64,000 nt of DNA, from the NCBI RefSeq assembly GCF_040256745.1, contig NZ_CP138335.1, positions 1,426,001 through 1,490,000 of the forward strand, read 5' to 3'. Made by a program: the position numbers and the translations under genes. Below, piece after piece: positions 1-8,336 of this stretch (positions are counted from its first letter, which is position 1; every line of letters starts with the position of its first letter). Under the pieces are notes generated by a model. It saw only the letters and a list, made by a program, of their open reading frames with translations, did not search any database and was not told where the DNA came from. The stretch is from Scrofimicrobium sp. R131 (GTDB lineage Bacteria; Actinomycetota; Actinomycetes; Actinomycetales; Actinomycetaceae).

Positions 1-2
1 TT

Positions 3-1223
3 GAGTCCACCTTCCTGGGACTGTGGATCTTTGGTTGGGGCCGAATCTCCAAGGGCCTGCACCTAGCAATGATCTGGATGGTCACCATCGGGGTGAACCT
101 CTCAGCACTGTGGATCCTGATTGCCAACTCGTGGATGCAACATCCGCTGGGGGCAGTCTTTAACCCGGCCACCGGTCGAGCCGAACTCGACGGCACCTCC
201 GGGTTCCTCTCACTCCTCACCAGCCCAATGACGTGGCTGACCTTCTCGCACGTCATCACCTCCTCCTGGCTGCTGACCGGCACCTTTATTGCCGGCATCG
301 CCATCTGGTGGATGACTCGCTCCGCCCGCGAAGGCGGTGAATCCGGGATGAATGAGGCGCGCAACGTCTGGCTGCCCATCACCCGCTTCGGCCTGCTCGT
401 CGTGATCATTGGCGGGCTTGGAACCGTCACGACCGGTCACTTCCAAGGCCAGGAAATGGTCAAGTTCCAGCCGGCCAAGATGGCCGCCGCCGAGGGCATT
501 TGCATGGACACCGAGGGGGCCGCCTTCACCGTGGCCCAGTTCGGTTCCTGCCCGCTGGATGGCAGCGGCGAACCAACCCGGCTCCTCACCGTTCCCGGTG
601 TGGCCTCGTTCATGGCCACCAACTCGTTCAGCGCCGAAGTCGAAGGCGTCGCTGACATTCAGGAACGCTTCGTGGAAATGCTGAACCAGAACGAGGCGTT
701 TGTCGCCCAGTACGGCGACGCCTCCCAGTACGAGTTCATTCCGCCTCAGATGGTCGTCTTCTGGTCCTTCCGCATCATGATCGGGTTGGCAGCCTTCTCG
801 GCCATCCTGGCTATTTGGGGACTGGTCGCCACCCGAGGAGGACGGGTCCCGACCTCGAAGAGACTCGGCACCTTTGCGCTGATCTGCCTGCCGATGCCGT
901 TTATCGCGGCCTCCGCCGGCTGGATCTTCACCGAAGTGGGCCGCCAACCCTGGGTGGTGCATCCAAACCTCAGTGCCATTGAGGGCGGAGACCCGGTCTC
1001 CCAAGTGCTGATGATGACGGACTTGGGCATCTCGACCGCGGTGCCGGCCTGGCAAACCCTAACCACCCTGATCCTGTTCACCGTGCTGTACGCGGCCCTC
1101 GGCGTGGTTTGGTACCTGCTCATGCGGCGATACGTGCTGGAGGGGGTCCACGACGGCGACAAGGGCACCGCCGACGACGGAACCAAGTCCAGCCAGGACG
1201 ACGCCCTCGTCTTTGGCTACTGA
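3..1223 (+). CDS. cydA: Cytochrome bd ubiquinol oxidase subunit I (5' end outside window)
   Basis: Membrane quinol oxidase subunit that carries the haems of the bd-type terminal oxidase, which reduces oxygen to water at low oxygen tension. The frame is open from base 3 (ESTFLGLWIFGW), upstream of the first internal Met at 69, so the N-terminus lies before the window. Seen: the quinol-loop side motif QPAKMAAAEG, FWSFRIMIG, the family signature GRQPW (FTEVGRQPWVVHP) and several hydrophobic segments. The Q-loop looks short, as is usual in Gram-positives. It is followed 13 bases later by cydB. Family assignment is secure; only the start is missing. Confidence 0.96.
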   Translation, partial: ESTFLGLWIFGWGRISKGLHLAMIWMVTIGVNLSALWILIANSWMQHPLGAVFNPATGRAELDGTSGFLSLLTSPMTWLTFSHVITSSWLLTGTFIAGIAIWWMTRSAREGGESGMNEARNVWLPITRFGLLVVIIGGLGTVTTGHFQGQEMVKFQPAKMAAAEGICMDTEGAAFTVAQFGSCPLDGSGEPTRLLTVPGVASFMATNSFSAEVEGVADIQERFVEMLNQNEAFVAQYGDASQYEFIPPQMVVFWSFRIMIGLAAFSAILAIWGLVATRGGRVPTSKRLGTFALICLPMPFIAASAGWIFTEVGRQPWVVHPNLSAIEGGDPVSQVLMMTDLGISTAVPAWQTLTTLILFTVLYAALGVVWYLLMRRYVLEGVHDGDKGTADDGTKSSQDDALVFGY

Positions 1224-1236
1224 GAGGGAGAGATAA

Positions 1237-2373
1237 ATGGAATTCCTCAGTATTCTTTGGTTCATTCTGATTGCGGTCCTGTGGACCGTGTACCTGGTGC
1301 TGGAAGGCTTTGACTTCGGCGTCGGCATGCTGCTCCCCATCGCGGCCAAGAACGATCGGGAACGGACCCAGCTGGTGCGAAGCATCGGCCCGCACTGGGA
1401 CGGGAACGAAGTTTGGCTGCTGACCGCCGGGGGCGCGACGTTCGCCGCCTTCCCGGCCTGGTACGCGACCATGTTCTCAGGCATGTATCTGGCGCTGTTC
1501 CTGATTCTGGTGCTGCTGATCGTGCGGATCACCGCCATTGAGTGGCGGTCAAAGCTCCGCTCTGAGCGGTGGCGGGCCAACTGGGACTGGTTCCAGACGG
1601 TCGCTTCGTTCGGGGTGCCCCTGGTGCTCGGCGTGGCCTTCTCGAACCTGGTTCAAGGGATGCAGATTGAGGCGCAGAACCGCCTGACGGGCGCCATTAT
1701 TCCGCCCGAGCAGGTGGCCGCTGTGGCCGGGGACGGCACCACGGTCTACAACCTGACCGGCGGGTTCTTCTCCCTGTTCACCCCCTTCACCCTGCTGGGC
1801 GGCGTGATGCTGCTGCTGGTTTGCCTGTCCCACGGAATCCAGTTCGTCTCGCTGAAGACGGACGGGTTGGTGGCGGAGCGGGCCAATCGCTTGGCCGGGC
1901 CGGTCTCGGTGGTGGCGACGCTGCTCGCTGCCGTCTGGGTGGTCTGGGGACAGTTCGCCTACAGCGCGAACGTGCTGGCCTGGATCCCGCTCGTGATTGC
2001 GGCGCTGGCCCTGATCACCTCGGCCGCGTTCTCGCAGCCGGCCCTGCGCAGCCCTGGGAAGGCGTTTGCCGCCTCCGCGATCGGGATTGCCAGCGCGGTG
2101 GCGTGGATCTTCTCCGCCATGGCTCCGAACGTCATGAAGTCTGCGATTGCACCCGAGTACTCCCTGACAATTCCGCTGGCCTCCTCAACGAACGGAACCC
2201 TGACCGTGATGACCATTGTCGCCGTGGTCCTGGTGCCGATCGTGCTGGCCTACACCCTCTGGTCCTACTGGGTCTTCCGCGACCGAGTTGGCCACCGGGA
2301 TGTGACGCCGGATTCGGGCCTGTGGCCCGCGAAAATTCGCCTGGGTGCGAACTTCCTGACCGGCAAGCAGTAG
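1237..2373 (+). CDS. cydB: Cytochrome bd ubiquinol oxidase subunit II
   Basis: Second integral membrane subunit of cytochrome bd oxidase, 378 aa, close to the family length. The N-terminus has the conserved LEGFDFGVGML segment and GNEVWLLTAGGATFAAFP follows, with repeated hydrophobic helices to the end. The ATG has GGGAGAG just upstream and follows cydA by 13 bases, so the two are one transcript. The cydDC genes needed to assemble the oxidase follow after a 128-base gap. Confidence 0.96.
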   Translation: MEFLSILWFILIAVLWTVYLVLEGFDFGVGMLLPIAAKNDRERTQLVRSIGPHWDGNEVWLLTAGGATFAAFPAWYATMFSGMYLALFLILVLLIVRITAIEWRSKLRSERWRANWDWFQTVASFGVPLVLGVAFSNLVQGMQIEAQNRLTGAIIPPEQVAAVAGDGTTVYNLTGGFFSLFTPFTLLGGVMLLLVCLSHGIQFVSLKTDGLVAERANRLAGPVSVVATLLAAVWVVWGQFAYSANVLAWIPLVIAALALITSAAFSQPALRSPGKAFAASAIGIASAVAWIFSAMAPNVMKSAIAPEYSLTIPLASSTNGTLTVMTIVAVVLVPIVLAYTLWSYWVFRDRVGHRDVTPDSGLWPAKIRLGANFLTGKQ

Positions 2374-2429
2374 TTAGCATCTAACCGGCCTGTGCCCCTC
2401 ACCAACTCGATGGGGGGCACAGTGCTAAC
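2373..2429 (+). terminator. Hairpin in the cydB-cydD gap, no T-tract
   Basis: CTGTGCCCC (2390-2398) pairs with GGGGCACAG (2414-2422), and an outer GTTAGCA (2373-2379) pairs with TGCTAAC (2423-2429) around a one-sided internal loop. There is no run of T after the stem, so it may be a weak terminator, a 3'-end stabiliser of cydAB mRNA, or a processing site. CTAACCGGCC also occurs twice, once inside and once just after the structure. Confidence 0.5.
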
Positions 2430-2489
2430 CGGCCCGGCGCACTGTCGGGCAGCCCCCGCTCCTCCCCTGCCCTCTTCGGCCCGGTCTGA

Positions 2490-2495
2490 GACAAT
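2490..2495 (+). promoter_or_regulatory. Putative -10 hexamer of a leaderless cydD promoter
   Basis: GACAAT, with TG two bases before it (an extended -10 pattern), ends six bases before the GTG start of cydD. A transcript would begin at or next to the start codon. No clear -35 box is visible. It suggests that cydDC-kinase can be transcribed separately from cydAB. Confidence 0.45.
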
Positions 2496-2501
2496 GAAGG
2501 G

Positions 2502-4253
2502 GTGAAACCCTTGGACCCGAGGCTGCTGCGGTATGCCCGCAGTGCTCGTCGCTACATCCTTGAAATTGCCCTTCTTGGCACCCTGATGGCAGCCCTGGTA
2601 ATCGGCCAGGCCTTCCTCATCTCGGGGGCAGCCAGCCCGGTGATCACCCGCAGCGCCACCCTGGCAGAGATCATGCCGACCGTCGGGTGGCTGGCGCTGG
2701 TGATTCTGGCCCGCGGGCTCCTGCTCTACCTGCGCGAATCGCGCGCCCACCGGGCGGCTGACCAGACCGTGGCCGAACTGCGCGAACAGGTGGTAAACCA
2801 CGCGGTGGCGCTCGGTCCGCGCTGGCGTGCCACCCACGGGTCGAACACGGTCACCCTGGTCACCCGCGGGCTTGACGATCTGGGCCCCTACTTCGTTCGG
2901 TTCCTTCCTCAGCTGCTGCTGGTAATGACGGTCACCCCGGCCACCCTGGTCGCCATTTTGCTGCTGGACTTCTGGTCCGCCCTGGTGGCCCTGGTGACCA
3001 TTCCGCTGATCCCGATCTTCATGATCCTGATTGGCCGCCTAACCCAATCCGCCTCCGCCACCAAACTGGCGGCTATGGAACGCCTCGGCAGTCAGTTGCT
3101 GGACCTGCTGACCGGCCTGCCCACCCTCCGGGCGCTCGGACGCGAACGTGGCCCTCGGACCGCCCTGGTGGACCTGTCCGGCCGCAACACGAAGGCCACC
3201 ATGCAGACCCTGCGGATCGCTTTCCTTTCGGGCGGGGTCCTGGAGTTTCTGGCCACCCTGTCGGTGGCACTGGTGGCCGTCCAGGTGGGTTTCCGGATGG
3301 TGGCTGGCAACATCCCGCTGGCCACCGGCCTGGTGATCATCATGCTGGCCCCCGAAGTCTTCGAACCGCTGCGTCAGGTGGGGGCCCAGTTCCACGCCTC
3401 AGCCAACGGGGTGGCCGCCGCCAACTCGTGCTTTGAGATTCTGGAGCAGACGCCCCCGCCGTCCGGGGACGAGCCGGCACCGGACCTGACCCGGACCCGA
3501 CTAGTGTTTGACGGCGTTTCGGTGGCCGCACGTGGCGCCTGGGCTCCCGCTGAGCTGACCGAAGTGGTTGAACCGGGCCAGATCACCGCGCTGGCGGGCC
3601 CCTCCGGTGCCGGCAAATCGACGGCGGTCGCGGCCCTGCTCGGACTGGAGCCGCCCACCCGCGGGCAGGTGCTGATCGGTTCGGTCCCGCTGTCCCGGAT
3701 CAACCTGCCGTCCCTCTGGCGTCAACTCTCGTGGGTGCCGCAGTCCCCCACCCTGGTGCCAGGCACCATCCGGGAAAACGTCTCCCCCGTAGCCTCGGTC
3801 GAAGAGTTGGACGAGGCGGCCCGCCTAACCGGGTTTGACCAGGTTCTCGCTTCCCTCGCCCTCGGGTGGGAGACGCCGCTTGGGCTCGGCGGCCTCGGGC
3901 TCTCAGTTGGTCAGCGCCAACGCCTCGCCCTCACCCGGGCGCTGCTGGTTCGTCCACCGCTGCTGGTGCTGGACGAACCCACCGCGCACCTGGACGCCCT
4001 CAGCGAGGATCAGATCGTGCAGATCCTGGCGGCACTGAGATCCCGCGGCACCACCGTCCTGGTGATTGCGCACCGGGCGGCTGTGCTGGGGGTGGCCGAC
4101 CGGGTGATCCAAGTGCAGTCCGCGCCGGCAACCGAGGAGGAAATGGACCGCTACCCCCAGCTGGCCTCCAGTTGGACCGGTCAGGTCATTCCCGTCGAAA
4201 TGCCCGGGTTCCTGGATCCCCGAGCCCTAACCGAGGCGGAGGCCCACCGATGA
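2502..4253 (+). CDS. cydD: Thiol reductant ABC exporter subunit CydD
   Basis: ABC transporter half with fused membrane and ATPase domains, 583 aa. CydDC exports glutathione or cysteine-type reductants and is needed for assembly of cytochrome bd. The N-terminal half holds about six membrane helices. The C-terminal ATPase shows Walker A GPSGAGKST, the signature VGQRQRLALTRALL (a variant of LSGGQ) and Walker B LLVLDEPTAHLD. The GTG start at 2502 follows a -10-like hexamer. It overlaps cydC by four bases (ATGA). CydD rather than CydC is inferred from gene order and domain sequence. Confidence 0.92.
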   Translation: MKPLDPRLLRYARSARRYILEIALLGTLMAALVIGQAFLISGAASPVITRSATLAEIMPTVGWLALVILARGLLLYLRESRAHRAADQTVAELREQVVNHAVALGPRWRATHGSNTVTLVTRGLDDLGPYFVRFLPQLLLVMTVTPATLVAILLLDFWSALVALVTIPLIPIFMILIGRLTQSASATKLAAMERLGSQLLDLLTGLPTLRALGRERGPRTALVDLSGRNTKATMQTLRIAFLSGGVLEFLATLSVALVAVQVGFRMVAGNIPLATGLVIIMLAPEVFEPLRQVGAQFHASANGVAAANSCFEILEQTPPPSGDEPAPDLTRTRLVFDGVSVAARGAWAPAELTEVVEPGQITALAGPSGAGKSTAVAALLGLEPPTRGQVLIGSVPLSRINLPSLWRQLSWVPQSPTLVPGTIRENVSPVASVEELDEAARLTGFDQVLASLALGWETPLGLGGLGLSVGQRQRLALTRALLVRPPLLVLDEPTAHLDALSEDQIVQILAALRSRGTTVLVIAHRAAVLGVADRVIQVQSAPATEEEMDRYPQLASSWTGQVIPVEMPGFLDPRALTEAEAHR

Positions 4254-5992
4254 AAGAAGACCTGCGGGCTCTGCGTCGAGTCCTGAAGCTGCTGCAGATT
4301 CGCCCGGGAGGGTTCGCGCTCTCGCTGCTGCTGGGAGTGTGTGGGCTGGGTGCCGCCGTGGCCCTGGCGGCCACCTCGGCCTGGCTGATCGCGCGGGCCT
4401 CCCAGATGCCCCCGGTACTCACCCTGACCATCGCGGCCACCTCCGTCCGCTTCTTCGGGATTAGCCGCGCCCTGTTCCGCTACCTGCAACGTCTGGCCAG
4501 CCACCAGGTGGCCCTCGACGGGATGGATCGCCTGCGCCTGGGCATCTACGATCTGCTGGTGGCCGGCCCGATTGAACGGGTGGCCCGCCTGCAGCGCGGC
4601 GACCTGCTGAACCGCACCGGCGCGGACGTGGACACGGTTGGCGACTTCGTCGTGAAGTCGCTGCTGCCCGCCCTGGTGGCGCTGATCGTCGGCCTGGGCA
4701 CCGTGGTTGGCTTCGCCTTCCTCTCCGTCCCGGCCGCCGTGATTCTGGCCGCCATGCTGCTGGTCTCGGGGGTGGTGGTTCCCCTGCTGACGATGCGGTC
4801 CACCCGTGCAGCGGAGGCGGCCGAACTGGAGTCACAGCGGGACCTGGCCGTCAGCGCCATGACCATCATGGACGGGGCCGACGAGCTCCGGGTCTCCGGG
4901 CAACTGCCCGCCCTTCAGGCCCAACTGGGAGCCGTCACCCACCGGATCAACCGGGCCCGCGCCGCCGCCGACCGGCCCGCCGCCCTCGGCACCGCGCTGG
5001 ATCGGGTGGCCATGGGGCTGGCCGTGGTCGGCGTGCTGCTGGTGGCCACTCCCGAGGTGGGGGCGACGACACTGGCTGCCGTTGCCTTCGCCGTCCTGGT
5101 CCTGACCCCGCTCTCGGCGTTCGAGGGGACCGCCGAGTTGGCTCCGGCGGCCGCCCAGTTGGTCCGCTCCGCCCAGGCCGCTCGCCGGATCGTGGACCTG
5201 CTCGGCCCGGAGGACGAGCCCGAGCGGCCGGTGCACACCGTTCCGGCCGGTGCCACCCTGGTGGCTCAGGATCTGGCTGTGGGCTGGCCGGGCCACCCGG
5301 TCGTGGCCGAAGGGGTCTCCTTGGAGCTGAAACCGGGCACCACCACCGCCATCGTTGGACCGTCCGGGATCGGAAAGACCACGCTCCTGTACACGCTGGC
5401 CGGCATGTTGGCGCCCAGGGGCGGGCTCTGCCAGCTCAACGGCGCTGCGACCTGGGGCGCGGATCGGGACCAGTTCACCTCCGTAGTTAGTTTGACCACC
5501 GAGGATGCCCATATTTTCGGCACGACCGTCTTTGAGAATTTGCGGGTGGCAAATCCGAAGTTGACCCGGGAAGAGGCGCAGGACCTAATTGGTCGGATGG
5601 GTCTGCGGCTCTGGCTGGAGGCTCTGCCTGATGGATTGGACACATTACTGACCCCTACCAGCATTTCCGGCGGCGAGCGCCGACGCCTGCTACTGGCCCG
5701 CGCCCTGGCTGCCCCCGCCCCCCTGATGCTGCTGGACGAGCCTGGTGAACACTTGGATTCCCAGACGGCTCAGGAGATTTTGCACGAGCTGCTGGCGGGA
5801 ACCGGGAAGGACCGCGGCGTGGTGGTGGTCACCCATCGCCTCTCCGAATTGGCACTGGCCGACCGCATTTTGCTGGTGGAGCCGGCTCCAGACAATGGCG
5901 ATGCACCCGCTAGAGTAGTGAAGGTCGGAACCCATGAAGAACTACTCAACAATTCGTCCTATTATCGTTGGGCATTGGAGCAAGAAAAGTGA
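4250..5992 (+). CDS. cydC: Thiol reductant ABC exporter subunit CydC
   Basis: Partner half-transporter of CydD, 580 aa from the ATG at 4250 that overlaps the cydD stop (ATGA). The frame is open further upstream to 3866, but that extension lies inside cydD and is rejected. The membrane domain opens with FALSLLLGVCGLGAAVALAATSA. The ATPase has Walker A GPSGIGKTT, signature SGGERRRLLLARALA and Walker B LMLLDEPGEHLD. Its last codons overlap the GTG of the downstream kinase, tying the oxidase assembly factor and the sensor into one unit. Confidence 0.92.
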   Translation: MKEDLRALRRVLKLLQIRPGGFALSLLLGVCGLGAAVALAATSAWLIARASQMPPVLTLTIAATSVRFFGISRALFRYLQRLASHQVALDGMDRLRLGIYDLLVAGPIERVARLQRGDLLNRTGADVDTVGDFVVKSLLPALVALIVGLGTVVGFAFLSVPAAVILAAMLLVSGVVVPLLTMRSTRAAEAAELESQRDLAVSAMTIMDGADELRVSGQLPALQAQLGAVTHRINRARAAADRPAALGTALDRVAMGLAVVGVLLVATPEVGATTLAAVAFAVLVLTPLSAFEGTAELAPAAAQLVRSAQAARRIVDLLGPEDEPERPVHTVPAGATLVAQDLAVGWPGHPVVAEGVSLELKPGTTTAIVGPSGIGKTTLLYTLAGMLAPRGGLCQLNGAATWGADRDQFTSVVSLTTEDAHIFGTTVFENLRVANPKLTREEAQDLIGRMGLRLWLEALPDGLDTLLTPTSISGGERRRLLLARALAAPAPLMLLDEPGEHLDSQTAQEILHELLAGTGKDRGVVVVTHRLSELALADRILLVEPAPDNGDAPARVVKVGTHEELLNNSSYYRWALEQEK

Positions 5993-7563
5993 CCGTTTCC
6001 CCACCCGCAACCACCACTCTGCTGGACTTCTTACTCGCAGCTGCAAACTGCGAGACTCCGGCGCAAATGGCGGAAGCAATTGTGGACCTGAGCGGCCAGG
6101 TCACCGGCTCCACCCGGGCCGCGGTCTGCGACTCCAACTGGGTGCCCCTGGCCAGTCACGGGCTCGGCGCTGATGAACTTCACGCCCTGGCCGACCGGCA
6201 GGAGTCACCGTCGGCACTCTGGCCCACCTTCACCGATGGGATTACCCGCGAACTGCATCCGGGCGCCGACCTGCTGGTGCTGCTCGCCTACTCTGAGCCG
6301 GTTGATTCTGACCTGTGGTACCGGTTCAACCAGATCGTTCGAGCCGGCATCCAGGCCTGGCAGTTGGCTACGGCCCGCCAGCTACGGCTGAGTTGGGGGC
6401 CGGTCACCCGCGAGTTCACCCAGGCGGTGGTGGCGGACCTGGACGAGGAGGAATCCCTGTCTTTGGCCACGGAGTTGGCCCTGCGCGGTGGGAGCGCCGT
6501 CGGCGCCCTGCTGTTCCTCCCCTCAATCAACCGGGAGCTGGCCTGCGAGTTCACCGCTGGGGAAGACACCGCCCGCTTCATCGGGATGCCGCTGGAGATC
6601 ACCGAGCTGACCCGGGAGGCTTTCGCCCGCGGGGAGGGCCAGTGCGCCCCGGCCTACAGTCAACTGGTGCACGATCCCCTCGGGGCCTTGGCCCAGTACG
6701 GCTCCGGCCTGGTTTTTCCCCTCTTGGCCGGGGATGAGACGGTGGGAGCGATGCTGCTGCTTCGCGCCCCGGAGGCACCGTCGTTTTCCGGCGAGCACCT
6801 GCCGCACATTCAGAACTTTGCCGCCACCATTTCGCTGTCGTTGGAACTGGCCCAGGGGCGCCAGGCCCAGTCGGTGGCCCTGATGCTGGAGGAGCGCGAC
6901 CGGATCGGACGGGACCTGCACGATCTCGGAATCCAACTACTGTTCGCCACCGGGATGCAGTTGGACAAGCTGCGGGCCGAGGTGGAGGAAGGCCGCTACT
7001 CCAACCGGCGGATCGCCGAGGAACTGCGCGGGGCCATCGTCAGTCTGGAGGACGCCGTTGGTCAGATTCGTCAGGTGGTCAGCGGGCTGAAGGACACCGA
7101 GGAGCGCCAGACCTTTGTCGAGCAGCTTGAGCAGGAGGCCTCCCGGTCCCGCCGTGTGCTCGGCTTCGCCCCGTCGCTGATTTTGGAGCTGGATGGACAC
7201 ATCTTGGAGGCAGGCAGCGACACCTGGGCTGAGCGATCGGCCGAGCTGACCCGCCGGGTTGGGGAGGAACTGGCCGAGGACGCCATCGCCACCATTCGCG
7301 AGGCCCTATCCAACGTGGCCCGTCACGCCGGGGCCCGCTCGGTCAAAATTGAAGTGAGCGTCAACGGTCGGGCCCCCGTGGGGGAACTGCTGGTCTCGGT
7401 GATTGATGACGGGCGCGGGATCAACCTGTCGCGGAATCGCAGCTCCGGAATTGCCAACATGGGCAACCGGGCCGCCTACCGCGGGGGTAGCTTCGCCGTT
7501 GGGATGGGTCCGCGTGGGCGGGGAACCTCGGTCGTCTGGCGGGTCCCGCTGCTAGTGAAATAG
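5989..7563 (+). CDS. GAF-domain sensor histidine kinase (NarX/DevS type)
   Basis: Cytoplasmic sensor kinase of 524 aa, with no membrane segment seen. The order is a weak GAF-like region at about 15-140, a second GAF domain at about 150-295, a HisKA_3 dimerisation domain with ERDRIGRDLHD (phospho-His near residue 311), and an HATPase_c domain with the N-box EALSNVARHAG, DDGRGI and a C-terminal GRGTSVVWRVP block. The start is the GTG overlapping the cydC stop (GTGA), with GGAG eight bases upstream. Its position after cydABDC and the convergent DevR-like regulator suggest it senses redox state, oxygen or a similar ligand. The ligand, and whether it binds haem, cannot be read from the sequence. 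Confidence 0.9.
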   Translation: MTVSPPATTTLLDFLLAAANCETPAQMAEAIVDLSGQVTGSTRAAVCDSNWVPLASHGLGADELHALADRQESPSALWPTFTDGITRELHPGADLLVLLAYSEPVDSDLWYRFNQIVRAGIQAWQLATARQLRLSWGPVTREFTQAVVADLDEEESLSLATELALRGGSAVGALLFLPSINRELACEFTAGEDTARFIGMPLEITELTREAFARGEGQCAPAYSQLVHDPLGALAQYGSGLVFPLLAGDETVGAMLLLRAPEAPSFSGEHLPHIQNFAATISLSLELAQGRQAQSVALMLEERDRIGRDLHDLGIQLLFATGMQLDKLRAEVEEGRYSNRRIAEELRGAIVSLEDAVGQIRQVVSGLKDTEERQTFVEQLEQEASRSRRVLGFAPSLILELDGHILEAGSDTWAERSAELTRRVGEELAEDAIATIREALSNVARHAGARSVKIEVSVNGRAPVGELLVSVIDDGRGINLSRNRSSGIANMGNRAAYRGGSFAVGMGPRGRGTSVVWRVPLLVK

Positions 7564-7580
7564 CCAGCGAAATAGCCAGC
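7557..7580 (+). repeat. 12-bp tandem duplication over the kinase stop codon
   Basis: GAAATAGCCAGC occurs twice in direct succession (7557-7568 and 7569-7580). The first copy carries the kinase stop codon TAG and the second repeats it in frame, giving a back-up stop. It looks like a recent slippage event. Confidence 0.85.
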
Positions 7581-7604
7581 GGAACAGGGCCGGAATAGCA
7601 TCGA

Positions 7605-7614
7605 CCCCCCCCCC
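7605..7614. repeat. C10 homopolymer between convergent genes
   Basis: Ten consecutive C in the 92-base gap between the sensor kinase and the response regulator, followed by GGCCCGG. It lies in no ORF. On the minus strand the run is G10, downstream of the regulator stop. No clear terminator was found in the rest of this gap. Confidence 0.8.
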
Positions 7615-7655
7615 GGCCCGGATTCATCCGCGGCGAGTGGGGGCTCGGCCCAACT

Positions 7656-8324
7656 CTACTTGGCGCCGCTGCGCCAGGCGGCCGACCGCTGCGAGGCCAC
7701 CCAGGCAGCCACCTGGGTCCGGCGCTGGAGGCCCATCTTGGCCAGCAGCGAAGTAATGTGATTCTTCACCGTCTTCTCGGCGATTCCAAGGCTGTCCCCG
7801 ATCTCTCGGTTGGACATCCCGTCGCCAATCAGCTCAATGACCTTGCGCTCAGTCGGGGTCAGGTTCACCGTCGGATCGTCAATTTCGCCCCGGCGCCGGG
7901 TCATGGTCCGCTCATCCAGCAGGACCCGACCGGCCGCCACGTCGCGAACCACGTCGGTGATTTCGCCGCTGCGGACGGTCTTCAGGATGAAGGCGCGCGC
8001 CCCCGCGGCCACCGACTCACTCAGGGCGTTGTCGTCGTCAAACGAGGTCAGGACGACCGAGCGGATCTGCGGGTTCGATTCACTCAGGCTCTTCATGATG
8101 TCCACCCCGGTCCCGTCCGGCAACTGCAGATCCACCAGGATCACATCCGGCTTGACCAGGGAGGCGCGGCGAATGGCATCTTCTACCGTTCCGGCCTCGG
8201 CCACCACCTCGAGGTCGGATTCGCGGTCAATGATCTCCGCAATTCCCCGACGCACGATCTCATGGTCGTCAACAATCATTACCCGAATCCGGGACTCAGG
8301 GGTCCCCGCGTTCATTTCACTCAC
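7656..8324 (-). CDS. NarL/DevR-family response regulator
   Basis: DNA-binding response regulator of 222 aa. The receiver domain (about 12-125) has the acidic pair in MIVDDHE, the phospho-acceptor Asp65 in VILVDLQLPDG and Lys115 in FILKT. The C-terminal LuxR-type helix-turn-helix (about 153-215) contains LTPTERKVIELIGDGMSNREI and KTVKNHI. It faces the sensor kinase tail to tail and is its probable partner. The GTG start at 8324 lies six bases after a TAACAT hexamer, so the mRNA is probably leaderless. The promoter overlaps the end of mutM. Confidence 0.93.
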   Translation of the reverse strand: MSEMNAGTPESRIRVMIVDDHEIVRRGIAEIIDRESDLEVVAEAGTVEDAIRRASLVKPDVILVDLQLPDGTGVDIMKSLSESNPQIRSVVLTSFDDDNALSESVAAGARAFILKTVRSGEITDVVRDVAAGRVLLDERTMTRRRGEIDDPTVNLTPTERKVIELIGDGMSNREIGDSLGIAEKTVKNHITSLLAKMGLQRRTQVAAWVASQRSAAWRSGAK

Positions 8325-8330
8325 AGTGCT

Positions 8331-8336
8331 ATGTTA
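8331..8336 (-). promoter_or_regulatory. Putative -10 hexamer for the response regulator
   Basis: On the minus strand TAACAT ends six bases before the GTG at 8324, the same geometry seen at other leaderless starts in this window. It overlaps the stop codon of mutM. Confidence 0.45.

Noticed and set aside
3866-4249. Upstream extension of the cydC frame
   Set aside because: It is inside cydD in another frame and gives a low-complexity Arg/Gly/Pro protein; the ATGA overlap at 4250 is a natural start.
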